Origin: Cryphonectria parasitica EP155
Lineage: Eukaryota; Ascomycota; Sordariomycetes; Diaporthales; Cryphonectriaceae
NCBI RefSeq assembly: GCF_011745365.1
Contig: NW_024468911.1
Span: 4,520,759-4,584,758, forward strand
Length of the DNA: 64,000 bases
Reading direction: 5' to 3'
The notes beneath the pieces are model-generated. The model was not told the origin of the DNA. It ran no database searches and saw only the letters and a list, made by a program, of their open reading frames with translations. How positions within the stretch are numbered: position 1 is the stretch's first letter; the number at the start of each line of letters is the position of its first letter. A program made the position numbers and the translations under genes. Shown here piece by piece: positions 46,089 through 56,005 of the stretch.

Positions 46089-47144
46089 TCTGGAAGCTGT
46101 CGGCGGAAATTCGGATAATAACGATTAAACAAAGAGAGGGAGTAAAGATTCTTTTGCTTCGGCAGAGCTTTGGCAGCATTACAGAGATATAGAACAAACA
46201 ACTAGAGCAAACTATCTACCTTGACCATCACAGGGTTTGCTTTGCGTACGAGCAGCGTGCAATCCTCCGAGCGAGCCGTGGCCTCTACAATTCGACTCTG
46301 TACGACTATTACATAGAGAGAGAAAAAGAAAGAAGAAGAAAAAAAGGGAAGATGCCGCAGTGCAACATGACCGAATCTGGGTGCCAGGCGACACGGCACT
46401 TCATGGCCCCCATTTGGCTGAGAAGGCACTGGTGCCTGGATCGGCACTCGAGGCACTCTGGGGTGCGGACTACGCACAAGTAGATAAAATCCCCCTCGTG
46501 TCAAAGTGGTTGGACATCTCTCAGCAGACCGACTCACTTTGACGAGGCTGCCGGCATCTTGATCGGCGGATCATGTGTGGGGCAGAGTTGGTCGGAGAGG
46601 CTCATCTTCGTGTCGGCGAGGTCGGTGCACCGAGCCGCATGCACCGAGCCACGCTTACGAGCTGCGCCGACCCCACCCAGATACGGCTCTTCTCTTCAAG
46701 TATGCAGTCATCAGTGAACCTTTCTTTCTTCTTCCACGGACATGTGTTGAGTACTGTCTACTTCTCAATTCTTTGGGAACGAGAGAGTGACGTTGTCAAC
46801 ACGCCATGCAGGAAGGGACTTTCCATTCTAGGCAGTGCTGAACCAGCGGCACCAATATCCGAGACATGTTGGCCGGCGTTGCACATGGCGAAGCTGCAGT
46901 GTACTTCAGGAGAACCAATCAGACTAGAATGCTGCGTAGAGTTGGTTCTTTCAGCTTTCTCTTGGCCAACTCCCTTTGTGGACAACAAGAATAAAGGCTC
47001 CCTATGATTACCATCCCCCTGTGGCTTTTCATCCTCTTCCTCAATTTTCCACCCCGCTCCTACTGTCAGCACAACCTGGCTAAACTCATCGACCCAAGTT
47101 CAGCCCACAGCTTAAGTCACACTCAACCTACCCTCATCTTCAAC
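46089..47144. promoter_or_regulatory. Shared promoter, DHA2 pump / methyltransferase 1
   Basis: Divergent promoter region of 1056 bp with no supported coding frame. Its centre holds a cluster of CGG-type half sites (46613-46648), including a perfect 12-bp palindrome. A symmetric position between two cluster genes fits co-regulation by a Zn2Cys6 factor. Confidence 0.6.
46613..46633. promoter_or_regulatory. Candidate Zn2Cys6 site cluster
   Basis: TCGGCGAGGTCGGT at 46613-46626 overlaps the perfect palindrome TCGGTGCACCGA at 46622-46633 (CGG-N4-CCG). A further CACCGAG half site follows near 46642. The palindrome lies 512 bp from the methyltransferase start and 534 bp from the pump start. Inverted CGG triplets are typical targets of Zn2Cys6 dimers; assignment to the cluster regulator is inference. 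Confidence 0.45.
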
Positions 47145-47993
47145 ATGGCTCAACAGCATCCGAATCTCCCCCTGCCTGACTACTTCTCCAAGTTTGCCAG
47201 CAATTATGTTCGTCAGACGGGTCACACGACCCTCAACATTCTTGCCGACGTCATCACGTCCAATGTCCAGACGTCTGCCAATCCTATTGGCCCGGACTCG
47301 GTCGTGCACGACACGGCCGCTGGGCCCGGCATAGGCGCCGCGGCCCTCGTCGCCAGGCTCCCCAAGGAGCAGCTGCCAAAGGAGATTCTGGTCTCAGACA
47401 ATGTCGCCATGATGGTGTCGGCCGCGCGCGAGTCCCTTGTCGCCTCCCCGCTGCCCCACGTCGATTGCAAGGAGCTCGACTCGCAGGACCTGTCGTCGGT
47501 GCCTGACAATTACTTCACCCACTCCATCGACAACTTCAGCATCTTCACCTTTGTCCGCCCCGGTGACGCCGTCCGTGAGACTTACCGCACCCTGCGCCCT
47601 GGCGGCCTCGCTGTCGTCACCTGCTGGCGCCGCTTCGCGCCCATGTTCATCGTCCATGCCGCTCAGAAGAAGATCCGCCCGGACCTACCACTCATGTCTA
47701 CACCAAGCCCTGAGTTCTACCAAGAGGGCGTACTGCAGAAAGTGGTCGAGGAGAGCGGCTTCGCCAAGGACAAGATAACAGTGACCGATAAGGTCTTGGT
47801 CGTCGACGACGAGGAAAACATTGCTGGCCTTACTTCGCTCATGTCGGGCCCCATGATGGCCAAGGCGCGCGAGGGCTACACGGAGGAAGAGGAGTCTAGG
47901 TGGGTTGGGGCTGTTGCTCAGTCCGTGAAGGAAGAGGTACAGCAGTTTGGCGGCATCAGGTTTGAGGCCTACATCCTCTTGGCTACCAAGTAG
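47145..47993 (+). CDS. SAM-dependent methyltransferase 1
   Basis: A single exon of 282 aa. The start is placed at the ATG at 47145 (MAQQHPNLPLPDYFSKFASNY); the frame is open upstream to 47004 but that part is low-complexity leader-like. The fold is a class I methyltransferase: SAM motif I is VVHDTAAGPGIGAAAL (about residues 53-68), with motif II-like EILVSDNVAMM. YRTLRPGGLAVVTCW is the usual post-motif strand. There is no signal peptide or membrane segment. Similar enzymes in fungal clusters methylate O or N of pathway intermediates, and the substrate here is unknown. It lies head-to-head with the DHA2 pump and 522 bp ahead of a second methyltransferase on the same strand. Confidence 0.85.
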   Translation: MAQQHPNLPLPDYFSKFASNYVRQTGHTTLNILADVITSNVQTSANPIGPDSVVHDTAAGPGIGAAALVARLPKEQLPKEILVSDNVAMMVSAARESLVASPLPHVDCKELDSQDLSSVPDNYFTHSIDNFSIFTFVRPGDAVRETYRTLRPGGLAVVTCWRRFAPMFIVHAAQKKIRPDLPLMSTPSPEFYQEGVLQKVVEESGFAKDKITVTDKVLVVDDEENIAGLTSLMSGPMMAKAREGYTEEEESRWVGAVAQSVKEEVQQFGGIRFEAYILLATK

Positions 47994-48514
47994 AGCAGCT
48001 TGAGCGTATCTGCTCATGAACAGGGAGGGTGAGAGAAATTTTGACTGAGTGCTACCGTGTGTTAACTAGTATCTGCCCCTGATCTGCTCCAAGTGCCTCG
48101 TTCTTCCTCGTGTGGATGCGGCGGCATCACCATCCACAGATGGCGGGGCCGCCAGTGCTTACGGAGAAGTGGCAGCTCAGAAAGGCAAACATCCTGATAG
48201 TACAAACGCAGATCATTTCAAAATGGCACGCACAGGTGAAGTAAATCACGTATCACAATGCATAGCAATATGTTGACTAGATCCTCCGACAATGCCAACG
48301 GTAAAATTTCCACAGCTGGGCGGATACTTCAACTATGTACACATCCCGACGGTCGGCATCGGTGACACCGAGGATCGGGATCAAAAAGACAATCCTCGAA
48401 TCACCTCCATTCAGCCTCCAAGGTTCAATTCTTATCGGCTGATATACTCCCTACATACATGCAATTGGTGTATGCTCAAGTGCTTCAGATCCTTCCCTCG
48501 CACAATCATCCATA
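47994..48514. promoter_or_regulatory. Promoter region of methyltransferase 2
   Basis: 521 bp between two plus-strand methyltransferase genes. It has no supported coding frame and contains the inverted repeat at 48359-48371. Confidence 0.5.
48359..48371. promoter_or_regulatory. Candidate Zn2Cys6 site
   Basis: TCGGTGACACCGA is an inverted repeat of TCGGTG around a central A (CGG-N5-CCG), 144 bp upstream of the methyltransferase 2 start codon. Its half sites are identical to those of the palindrome at 46622-46633. Confidence 0.5.
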
Positions 48515-49546
48515 ATGGCCAGCAAACAAGAGAGCAAGTACTGGATGGAGAGCGAAGGCGAGCGTAAGCGCCTAGCCAGCAATCATTTCATCGCCAAAGA
48601 TGCCATGGGCGGCAAGCTCGTTCGGGCGCCCGTGGACTTCTCCCGGCCAGTGAAGATTCTAGATAGTGGAACTGCCGATGGTAAGTAATAGCTAAGCTAC
48701 ATCTGTTACTCTTACACCCTTACATGGAGTGAGATCCCTCTGCTGAGGCATCTAGGAACTTGGCTTCTGGATCTCGCCTCATCACTGCCGCCTCTCTCGG
48801 CCGGTACCCACGAATTCGTAGGCACGGATCTCAACCCGACACCTTTCCCACAATCGGTTCCCTCAAACGTGACGTTTACCGTCCAAGACATCAAGAAACC
48901 ATGGCCCGAGTCCCAACATGGCCAGTTCGACCTCGTTCATCAACGCCTAACCCTTCTTGGTGCTGGCCCCAACCCTTCTGCCTCCATCTCTCACCTCTAC
49001 GCCCTAGTCAAACCCGGCGGCTGGGTTCAGATCAGCGAAGGAACCATGGACTTCCCGCCCGACATTGTGAATAAAGAGCGGACGCCTGCATATAGTGACA
49101 TGCTCCAGCTGATGCGCAGTGTTGCGGGAGTGGTCGGCGCCGAGTGGCACCTTGGCAGATCACTCAAGGGCTTGTTAGAGGAGGCGGGTTTTACGGATGT
49201 TGGCGAGGAAGATGTGATGCTGAACATGGGTCGAACCAATAAGGATCCAGAGCTGGCAAAGGAGGGCGCAGAAAGCTGTGGTGTTGCAGTACAGGGCTTG
49301 TCCAAATTCGCGAAAAGTAAGCTTTCGGCTTCCCTACATTTATTTTCCGTTGCACTTCTCGAGGAACTCAGATGGCCGTGGGTATGAGGCCTTTGCTGAG
49401 GAACTGGCTTCACAGACTTTCCACCCGAGAAACAGCCGCTTCCCTCTGAAAGATACGAGACACTACCGGCGGACCTGGAGAAGGAACTCACGGAGAAAGG
49501 GGCGGTGTACCCATTGAGAGTGGTATGGGGCCGGAAACCAGAGTGA
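48515..49546 (+). CDS. SAM-dependent methyltransferase 2 (LaeA-like type)
   Basis: Three exons, 48515-48680, 48756-49316 and 49416-49546, encode 285 aa. The SAM-binding motif is ILDSGTADGTWLLDLA (about residues 48-63), split by intron 1. FTVQDIKKPWPE and FDLVHQRLTL follow, then LYALVKPGGWVQISEG. This is the layout of the LaeA-like methyltransferases common in fungal secondary-metabolite clusters. The C-terminus LEKELTEKGAVYPLRVVWGR is family-typical and fixes the last exon. Intron 2 (49317-49415, GTAAGC to CACAG) is the only model found that reaches it in frame. Retained sequence inside that intron also reads as protein-like (GRGYEAFAEEL), so a frameshift or a different junction is possible. 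The role is probably tailoring methylation; a regulatory role like that of LaeA itself is less likely for a cluster-embedded copy. Confidence 0.8.
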
Positions 49547-49917
49547 GGCTCCGGCGCCGCTCGAAAGATTGCTCGGTAACCGGGAGCCAGGTGAACTAGA
49601 GAGAAATTACTCTTTGATGTATGAAGATTAAAGTAGAGATCAAGACACAGACGCCCCTAGAAAGACCCTAAAGCCATTGACGGACTTAAAGAAGACGATG
49701 TTGTCATTTGATCACGGAAAATCCATAAGCACCCACGCAATGATCACGCCTCTTTTATACCCTACTTGATCCATAAGAAGTACTTGATAAATAGAGACTT
49801 CGCGAACCTAGATGTGGACTCAAATGAAAATCATGGGTAGCTGGTATTCTCTATAGAAAATACGAACCCAATACGCTCAATCCTATGCCTTTACTATTCA
49901 GGTGATTCGTACTCTGA
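49547..49917. other. Convergent 3' region
   Basis: 371 bp between convergent stop codons of methyltransferase 2 and P450-1. Nothing else is seen. Confidence 0.6.
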
Positions 49918-51715
49918 TTACGCCTTCCGCTTGACCAAGATGACCTGTTCCATGTTGGGGCCAGTCTTCTCATCCTTGACCCAGTTCTTTGGCCTCTCAG
50001 TCTGCCCGGCTGGAAATCTGAACTCATACTCGATCAACAACAGACAAAGCACCAGCTTGATCTGCGCACTGGCGTACCACCGCCCCGGGCACGCCTGCCG
50101 GCCCGTTCCAAACCACGAGTCACCCGCAGTGACGGAGCTGAAGAAATTGGCGGCATCTATCTCGCTGGCCTCTTCCCGGTCTGTGCTAGGATCAGAATAG
50201 AAGCGCATTGGCCGGAACTCTAGAGGCGAGTCGTACAGTGTAGGATCACGGGAGCGGGCGTCGGAGGCTGCGCAGATGTGCGTGCCTGCTGGGATGGTAA
50301 AGCCATTTGAGAGGGGAATCGGGGAGAGCACCAACCGCTGAAAGGAGACGATCCCGGCAGAGTTGGTGCGGCCGCTCTCCTTGAGGAAGCTCTCCATCTT
50401 GCGCAGCCTTAGCAACGAGCTTTCGGTCCAGCCGTTGGTACCGATTTCTCTGACTGCCTCCTCGCGCAGCTCTTCCATCGATCCAGGGTGGGCGCAGAGG
50501 TCATACAGGGCGTGTATAGCTGTGATAGCGCTCGAGTGCATCGCAGCAACAATGAGAAAGAGGATCTTCATGACGATTGCCTCTGGTTCCGCATCATGGC
50601 CCTTGGCAGACTCAGAGAGCCATTGCACAAAGTCCTGCGGCTGGCCCTCGTCGAGCTCTGCAGACTTCATGTCCATATTTTGCCGCTGTCGCGCCCGAAT
50701 GACCGGAGCCAGGAGCTCCGTTACTTGTGCAATGTCAGAGCGCAGTCTCCGGCCGCATGGCAGCGTATACCGAGCTATGGGACGCAGGGTGGGCGAAATT
50801 GTTCTCATTTTCATGCAGAAGACGGCCACGGAAGCGGTGAAGCCCATGATGGTCTTGAGCCATATCGGGTCGCGGGAGATGAGGGGGTCGTCGATCACTC
50901 GGCGTGAGGTGATTTGGCCAATGGCAGCGAAAATGACGGAAGATGCTTTGACGGGGGTGAATTCTATGAAGACAGGTTCGTCAAAAATTGCTTCCCGTCT
51001 TGTCACAAGTGGTTGCGATCTTGATGGACGCGGGAGAGTGAGAATAGATACCTTTTGAGTCACAGCTTCCAAGGGCATTCTCCAATGCTATATCTGCCTC
51101 TTCTTTCATCTGCGGTAACAAATTCCCTATAGTCATTTCTGTCAGTATATCAACACATTGCGGCCGTGCAAGACAAGTTGCGTACCCAGATTCTTTGTCA
51201 GTTGAAACCTGACAATGTTGCGGTGAATGTCCGTTCCGCGAACGGCATCTAGCTTGGTATATTTGCCCATAAATCTATCAAGAAGCTCCTCTTTGAAGCT
51301 AAGCTGAGTATCTGGTAGATTCTTCAACTCCTCGATAAACTTGTCGGGGACAACGAGTCGCTCATTGTCGCATGTCTGGATCACGTATGGCGTGTCTTTG
51401 TGCTGTTCGTGATTTCCCAAGTCAGCACTTAAGCAATAGACAGAAATGCCTACCCCTCTACAATCATAATGCATAGAGGAGATCTGCAGGAAGTTTCACT
51501 GATCAAACCTTTGCGTAGCCTTGCTCCAGCAGTTGTTGTCCTCCGGCGAGGAACTCATCTTTGGCAGCCTGCGTCCGAAGGCCCAAAAAGCCTGGGTCGA
51601 TTCCAACCCGCGAGACTCCAGCAAACCTTCTTCGCCACAATATCCGCCCACGCAGCCAGATCAGCAAGAGCCCGCCTCCAAAAATAACAAAAATTGAGAT
51701 GCTATTTGGTGCCAT
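49918..51715 (-). CDS. Cytochrome P450 monooxygenase 1
   Basis: Four exons, 51715-51509, 51402-51186, 51126-51052 and 50963-49918, encode 514 aa with all junctions in frame. The N-terminal anchor is MAPNSISIFVIFGGGLLLIWL followed by basic residues, placing the enzyme on the ER membrane. The I-helix region reads AAMHSSAITAIHALYDL, lacking the classical A-G-x-D/E-T motif but similar to fungal CYP68/ent-kaurene-oxidase-like enzymes. The ExxR motif is ESGR in MESFLKESGR. The heme-binding loop is WFGTGRQACPGRWYA with ligand Cys458. It should perform an oxidative step on the cluster metabolite. It is divergent from the EthD gene across a 1.04-kb region containing an A+T-rich island. Confidence 0.9.
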
Positions 51716-52751
51716 ATTGCATAGCCACGTGTGTAATCTTTTGCTATCATACAAGTCCGCCAAGCACAACGAGTGTCCCTAACAGTATGATACGCAATCA
51801 AACTGGACCAGGCAGCATTTTAACAGGCAGTAAAAGCTTTTCCACCTTCAATATTCACCTTGTACAAATTTCAATCCCTGAAGGATCAGCCTGAGCATCT
51901 GAGGGGATTTCACGTGTGCCTCACTGAGCCATTGAAGAACTAGCCCCCACGGGCAACCATCATGTTCCAGCCTTCCACCCTGTCGCTGACCACTGTACAA
52001 GGACCCCCCAGTGCCCCTCGGCACTCTCAGCATCGGCAGGCTTTGCCATCGGTGAACAGGCTATACCTGTCGGAGTTTTGATAATCAAGGGTTGCACAAT
52101 GCCGACGCCCGATATTGGTCTGAGCTGATCATCCAACCACCCTCTCGCCGCGTCCATTTCGGAATCCTGTTTGCTCGGGTCGTCCCATGCTGGTGCTCTA
52201 TTGGTCTTCAATAATAGCTGCTATTAGCTTTCTAAGCATGTAGCTTATAAGGGATACAAAAAAGTTGTTAAAAAGGATAAAATGCTTATAAAGTATATAA
52301 AACAGTTAGCGGTATCATAAAGCTTGATTTAGCAATAATCTGTATTGTATTTTTATCTAATAATTATGAATATCTTTTATTATTAAATGAATAATATCAT
52401 TATTCTACTTACGAGTTCATTATGTATGATTAAGCAAACTAATGTTGTATCGAGGTAGTAATTATGTAACCCTACTTCTATATATTTCTCGAGGTCCTGT
52501 ACGCCTTCTGAGCTTTTTGTATCTCTCCTGAACTTTCTGTACTCTCCGCCAACTTTTTATATCCTCAATGAGCTGAAACGCCAGCTTTTGCTGTATTGAC
52601 AGAAAATATTCATTATAATCCCTAAGACTGCTTTCAAAATCATCCATCACTTCTCACTCAAAGCGATCAAATATCTCGGATTTCCATTTCATCATAGCAA
52701 AAGCAGTACCTCTCCGTGCAACAGTCAATATCGCCAACACCAGTCAACATA
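51716..52751. promoter_or_regulatory. Shared promoter, P450-1 / EthD gene
   Basis: Divergent intergenic region of 1036 bp. The half next to P450-1 has ordinary composition and one TCGGTG half site at 52049-52054. The half next to the EthD gene contains the A+T-rich island described separately. Confidence 0.5.
52205..52500. other. A+T-rich island, possible mutated transposon remnant
   Basis: Composition changes abruptly from mixed sequence to long A/T stretches dominated by TA, AA and TT steps, then returns to normal near the EthD gene. Beside it a 62-codon minus-strand frame (52462-52650) reads as a Lys/Arg/Gln-rich helical peptide (IEDIKSWRRVQKVQERYKKL). Such islands in filamentous ascomycetes are often relics of transposons mutated by RIP. 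No terminal repeat or transposase motif is visible, so the origin is inferred. Confidence 0.45.
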
Positions 52752-53093
52752 ATGGTCTTCAGAGTCTACCTGCTCGCCGTCAAGGCCCCTGGCGTTTCCC
52801 TTGACGAGTTCAAGAATCAGTGGGACCATCATCACCTCAACATGCTGAAGGAGATCGCCGGCGACGCCTACCCTCAAACCCACTACCACCACTATCCGAC
52901 GCAGGCTACAGGCCCGGCAGATACAAAATACGATGGCATCGGGTATCTTGAGTTCAAGGACAAGGCGGCATTTCTGAGGCTGAAAGAAATTACGGGGACT
53001 CCCGAGAACAAGGCTCGGCTCGAGGCGCATGACAAGACATTTTTGGACGTCGACAAGATTCAGATGTACATTGTAGATGACGAGCAATCTTAA
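52752..53093 (+). CDS. EthD-domain protein (dimeric alpha/beta barrel)
   Basis: A single exon of 113 aa from the ATG at 52752. The EthD-like ferredoxin fold is suggested by VFRVYLLAVKAPGVSLDEFK, then the His-rich WDHHHLNMLKE and THYHHYP, YDGIGYLEFKD and a closing DVDKIQMYIVDDE strand. The full length equals one EthD domain. EthD proteins occur in many fungal polyketide and other clusters, where some act as decarboxylases, cyclases or dehydratases acting on aromatic intermediates. Others have no known reaction. The His residues after the first helix are candidate catalytic groups. It is expressed divergently from P450-1. No signal peptide or membrane segment is seen. Confidence 0.85.
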   Translation: MVFRVYLLAVKAPGVSLDEFKNQWDHHHLNMLKEIAGDAYPQTHYHHYPTQATGPADTKYDGIGYLEFKDKAAFLRLKEITGTPENKARLEAHDKTFLDVDKIQMYIVDDEQS

Positions 53094-53355
53094 TGCACGA
53101 CGTTTGTAGTTGGTCATCAGGTGACGAAACTGTGCCTCTTAGCTAGACAGCAACCATTTGTTCACCACAATCATGGTAAATCAACGATACATTCTGAAAT
53201 ATCTAGGTAGATACATGAGAGCATTTGAGCAGACGCATCCAGCAACCAAAGTTCCTCCACACAGTGTGCAGTAGTCTTTCTTCGGAGCCCTTTGTCGGCT
53301 CCGATGTTGTACTCGCTGGCCTCCAAGTCTTGATCGGCCGGGTGATTAGCTGAAT

Positions 53356-54714
53356 CTAGGATCGAGGGTCCCCGGCAAAGTACTGGTTCGTCAGGGATCT
53401 GTGGTATGGCGTGGGGTTCTGTGTCGACAGCTTTGTGGTTGACCCCATATTCTCCATAGGAATGCGATGACCAGAGTCTGATTCGATGTCGACCGAATAC
53501 TCCACCTCGCGCTGGATGCCGACCTTCGATTCGCTCTTTGAGCTGCCGAGACGCACCCACGATGGGAAGCGCGAATTCTTGAAGGGGGTGCTGGAGTCTG
53601 CGGACATCTTGGAGTTCTTGGCGGAACGATTTGTGGAGAAACTGATGAGTCGGATGAATGGGATGTTGAAGATGCGCTGGGCTGCCGGTTGCATCACAGG
53701 GAGACATGCGTTGATGATTCCGAGGGTGATCTCAAGCCCAGACCACAGAGCATCTTCGACTATGGTTTCGGTGAAGTTCAACTGGGACGCAGGCTTGGAA
53801 AACTCCACCACCTCGTATGTTCGCCATGCCGTAGCGAAACAGACACTGGCCCATGTGTTAGGTCACCAAGCAGAACGGCACCACCACGTTTGGAAGACTT
53901 ACAAAATACCCAGGCCAAAGACAAAGCTAATGGCAATCTTCTTGCGCGTGCTCATTTGCAGAGTCCACAGCATGGGCATCGGAAGAATCAGGATGCTGAG
54001 ATCGAGGGCGAGGTTGAAGATGGAGCTGAGAAGGAATTTTAGTGAGAGGTTGCTGCAGTGCTTGGTCACTTCCGGACCGAGCTCCCAGTTGTACTCGAAA
54101 GGGCGGCAGGTGGCCAACAAGGCGATTGTGCAAGCAACCAGGTAGGCCACGGTTGCCGCCTCACAGACGTAGACGGCGAAGCGGAACTTCCTGATGGCGA
54201 AGACTTGGTGGATGAAATCTAGGATGGAGAGGCGGACAAATGAGTTGGCCCAGCATTGCAAGAGCCAGCCCACGAAAAATGCCTAGAAGACGCTCAGCGG
54301 AAGTTGGGTCGAGGAGACGCGAGGAAGGTCAGATTACCTTGCGGGTCACAAGCAGCCCAGTAAGAGGCACTCGAACGAGAGGGTAGCCGATACCACCACG
54401 AGTGGCCGCTGAGTGAGGAGGTCAGTGTCACAAGGACGAAGAACAAAGAGCAGCCCAATTCCTATATATCGAGTCTCACCTAGCCAGCACATTGCAACAT
54501 AGCCCGTCCCAAACACAGCGGCAATCAAGATGGTATAGTCAGAGAGCCGCCAAGAAACTTTCTTGATGTGCCTCGCCCAGATTCTGAGGCCGATTGCGGC
54601 CAGCCCCAGAATATAGAACGCGGTCACGGGCGCAACCAGGAGAACGGCTCTGGGGTGCATGGGAGCCGTAGAGGGGTCTATCCAGCCCCCTGGTGGTGGT
54701 GAAGTACCGCTCAT
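53356..54714 (-). CDS. Pth11/rhodopsin-like seven-TM membrane protein
   Basis: Four exons, 54714-54480, 54408-54338, 54282-53903 and 53845-53356, encode 391 aa. Introns are 71, 55 and 57 bp, all in frame. The exposed N-terminus (MSGTSPPPGGWIDPSTAP) is followed by seven hydrophobic segments. Family marks are IGLRIWARHIKKVSWRLSDY after TM1, IGYPLVRVPLTGLLV, YVCEAATVAYLVACTIALLA and the CRPFEYNW turn. NLALDLSILILPMPMLWTLQ precedes the KKIAISFVFGLGI helix. This is the fungal integral membrane (rhodopsin) domain shared by Pth11-related proteins. The C-terminal tail is Ser-rich and cytosolic. Such proteins are abundant in Sordariomycetes and some are G-protein-coupled receptors for surface or nutrient cues. 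A receptor role here is inference. Confidence 0.87.
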
Positions 54715-56005
54715 GGTTAAAGCAGCTGAAATGTGTGAAGATTAAATACAGACGCAGACAGCTACACACAAGATGAGAGAACTTTTGTGAGTGAATGGGA
54801 AGGGAAAATCTTCAACGAAGCCAGCAAAATCTGTCTAGAAGGGTATAAATACTCAGCGAGATGGAAGAATACGGATCTAAAGCATCTCAGGACGCTGTGG
54901 CGCATCGAAGGAAGGCGGGGTTTCAAGCCCTTGAACGGTCCTTTCGTATTGTATGGAAACTAATGTTCCCCGGCCTACACATGATGAATAAGTTGTCACT
55001 CGATTTGGAAGTAACAGGCTGAAGGAGCTGGTGAGTGCTTCACACCCATACATCACAGTTGCGTGACATGCAGAGCCTAGCAGCGAATAGCGGGCTGTTG
55101 ATTCAAAAGGGTGGGCAGCCGGAGACTTTTTCGTCTCCCAGGAGGGGGGGCCAATGCATGCTAATCCAACGGGATGACTGCACATGTGTGCAGCTAGAAG
55201 TACAACTATCTGTGCCTGTACCAAAAGAGGGTTGAAGGTTATCGGCGCACCTATCGACGTACACGCGCCCCTGCAAACGACAAAGTGTTAGAATAGACCA
55301 AGTCAGCGCTGCTCCCAAAATCAACATGTGTAGTCATTATCTACCGAGATATTTTTTTCACCCGTAACGTTGAGTATATACAGTTAATTACGTAGTACAA
55401 ACATGTCTCAGGCCGCCCTCCTACCAGCGTATGCGCCGAGAGACAAGTCAGCAGCCACGCCATGCAACTCGCCACGGATGAGGGGTGAGTACATACAGGA
55501 CAAATACAAGAGATGTAAGCCGGTACAGCTCACTCCGCACGGGGCAACCGCTCAGCGTGCAAGCCACGCTTCCGTGTACAAGTGTTAAGTAGTATTTTCC
55601 CTGACAATGACCGCTGTAACCCTACCTCGGTCTCGCCTTGGATGATGTGACTTTCGGCGAGGTCGGTCAACAAGGCTCGGCGACAGACAAACACACTTAT
55701 GCTCCCATCCTAGGTCTCCCACGACGGTTCCAGCATGAGGAGACATGAATGATAAAAAGATTGAACCGAGCGCCAGGCCCCCAATGCTCAGCTCTACCAG
55801 AAATCGCTTTTTGCCCAACAACCAACGACAACACAATTGCCACCCTCCCGCTGATCACTAACGACACTGTATAGATGCATGTCCACTTTTTATGGTTTGC
55901 CCATCTTGTTCTGCCGCAGTGTAACCTGCTCATCAGCCCGCTGATTTCTTCATCCCCCCTTAATTATCTTTCCACCGCACTTGTGTCACATTCCCTTTCT
56001 TCACC
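54715..56005. promoter_or_regulatory. Shared promoter region, Pth11-like gene / FAD monooxygenase
   Basis: Divergent intergenic region of about 1.29 kb with no supported coding frame. It contains the 14-nt motif at 55654-55667 that also occurs in the pump/methyltransferase promoter. Confidence 0.5.
55654..55667. promoter_or_regulatory. Promoter motif shared with 46613-46626
   Basis: TCGGCGAGGTCGGT, identical over 14 nt to the motif in the pump/methyltransferase 1 promoter, here about 340 bp upstream of the FAD monooxygenase start. It contains two CGG triplets in the same direction. Confidence 0.4.
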
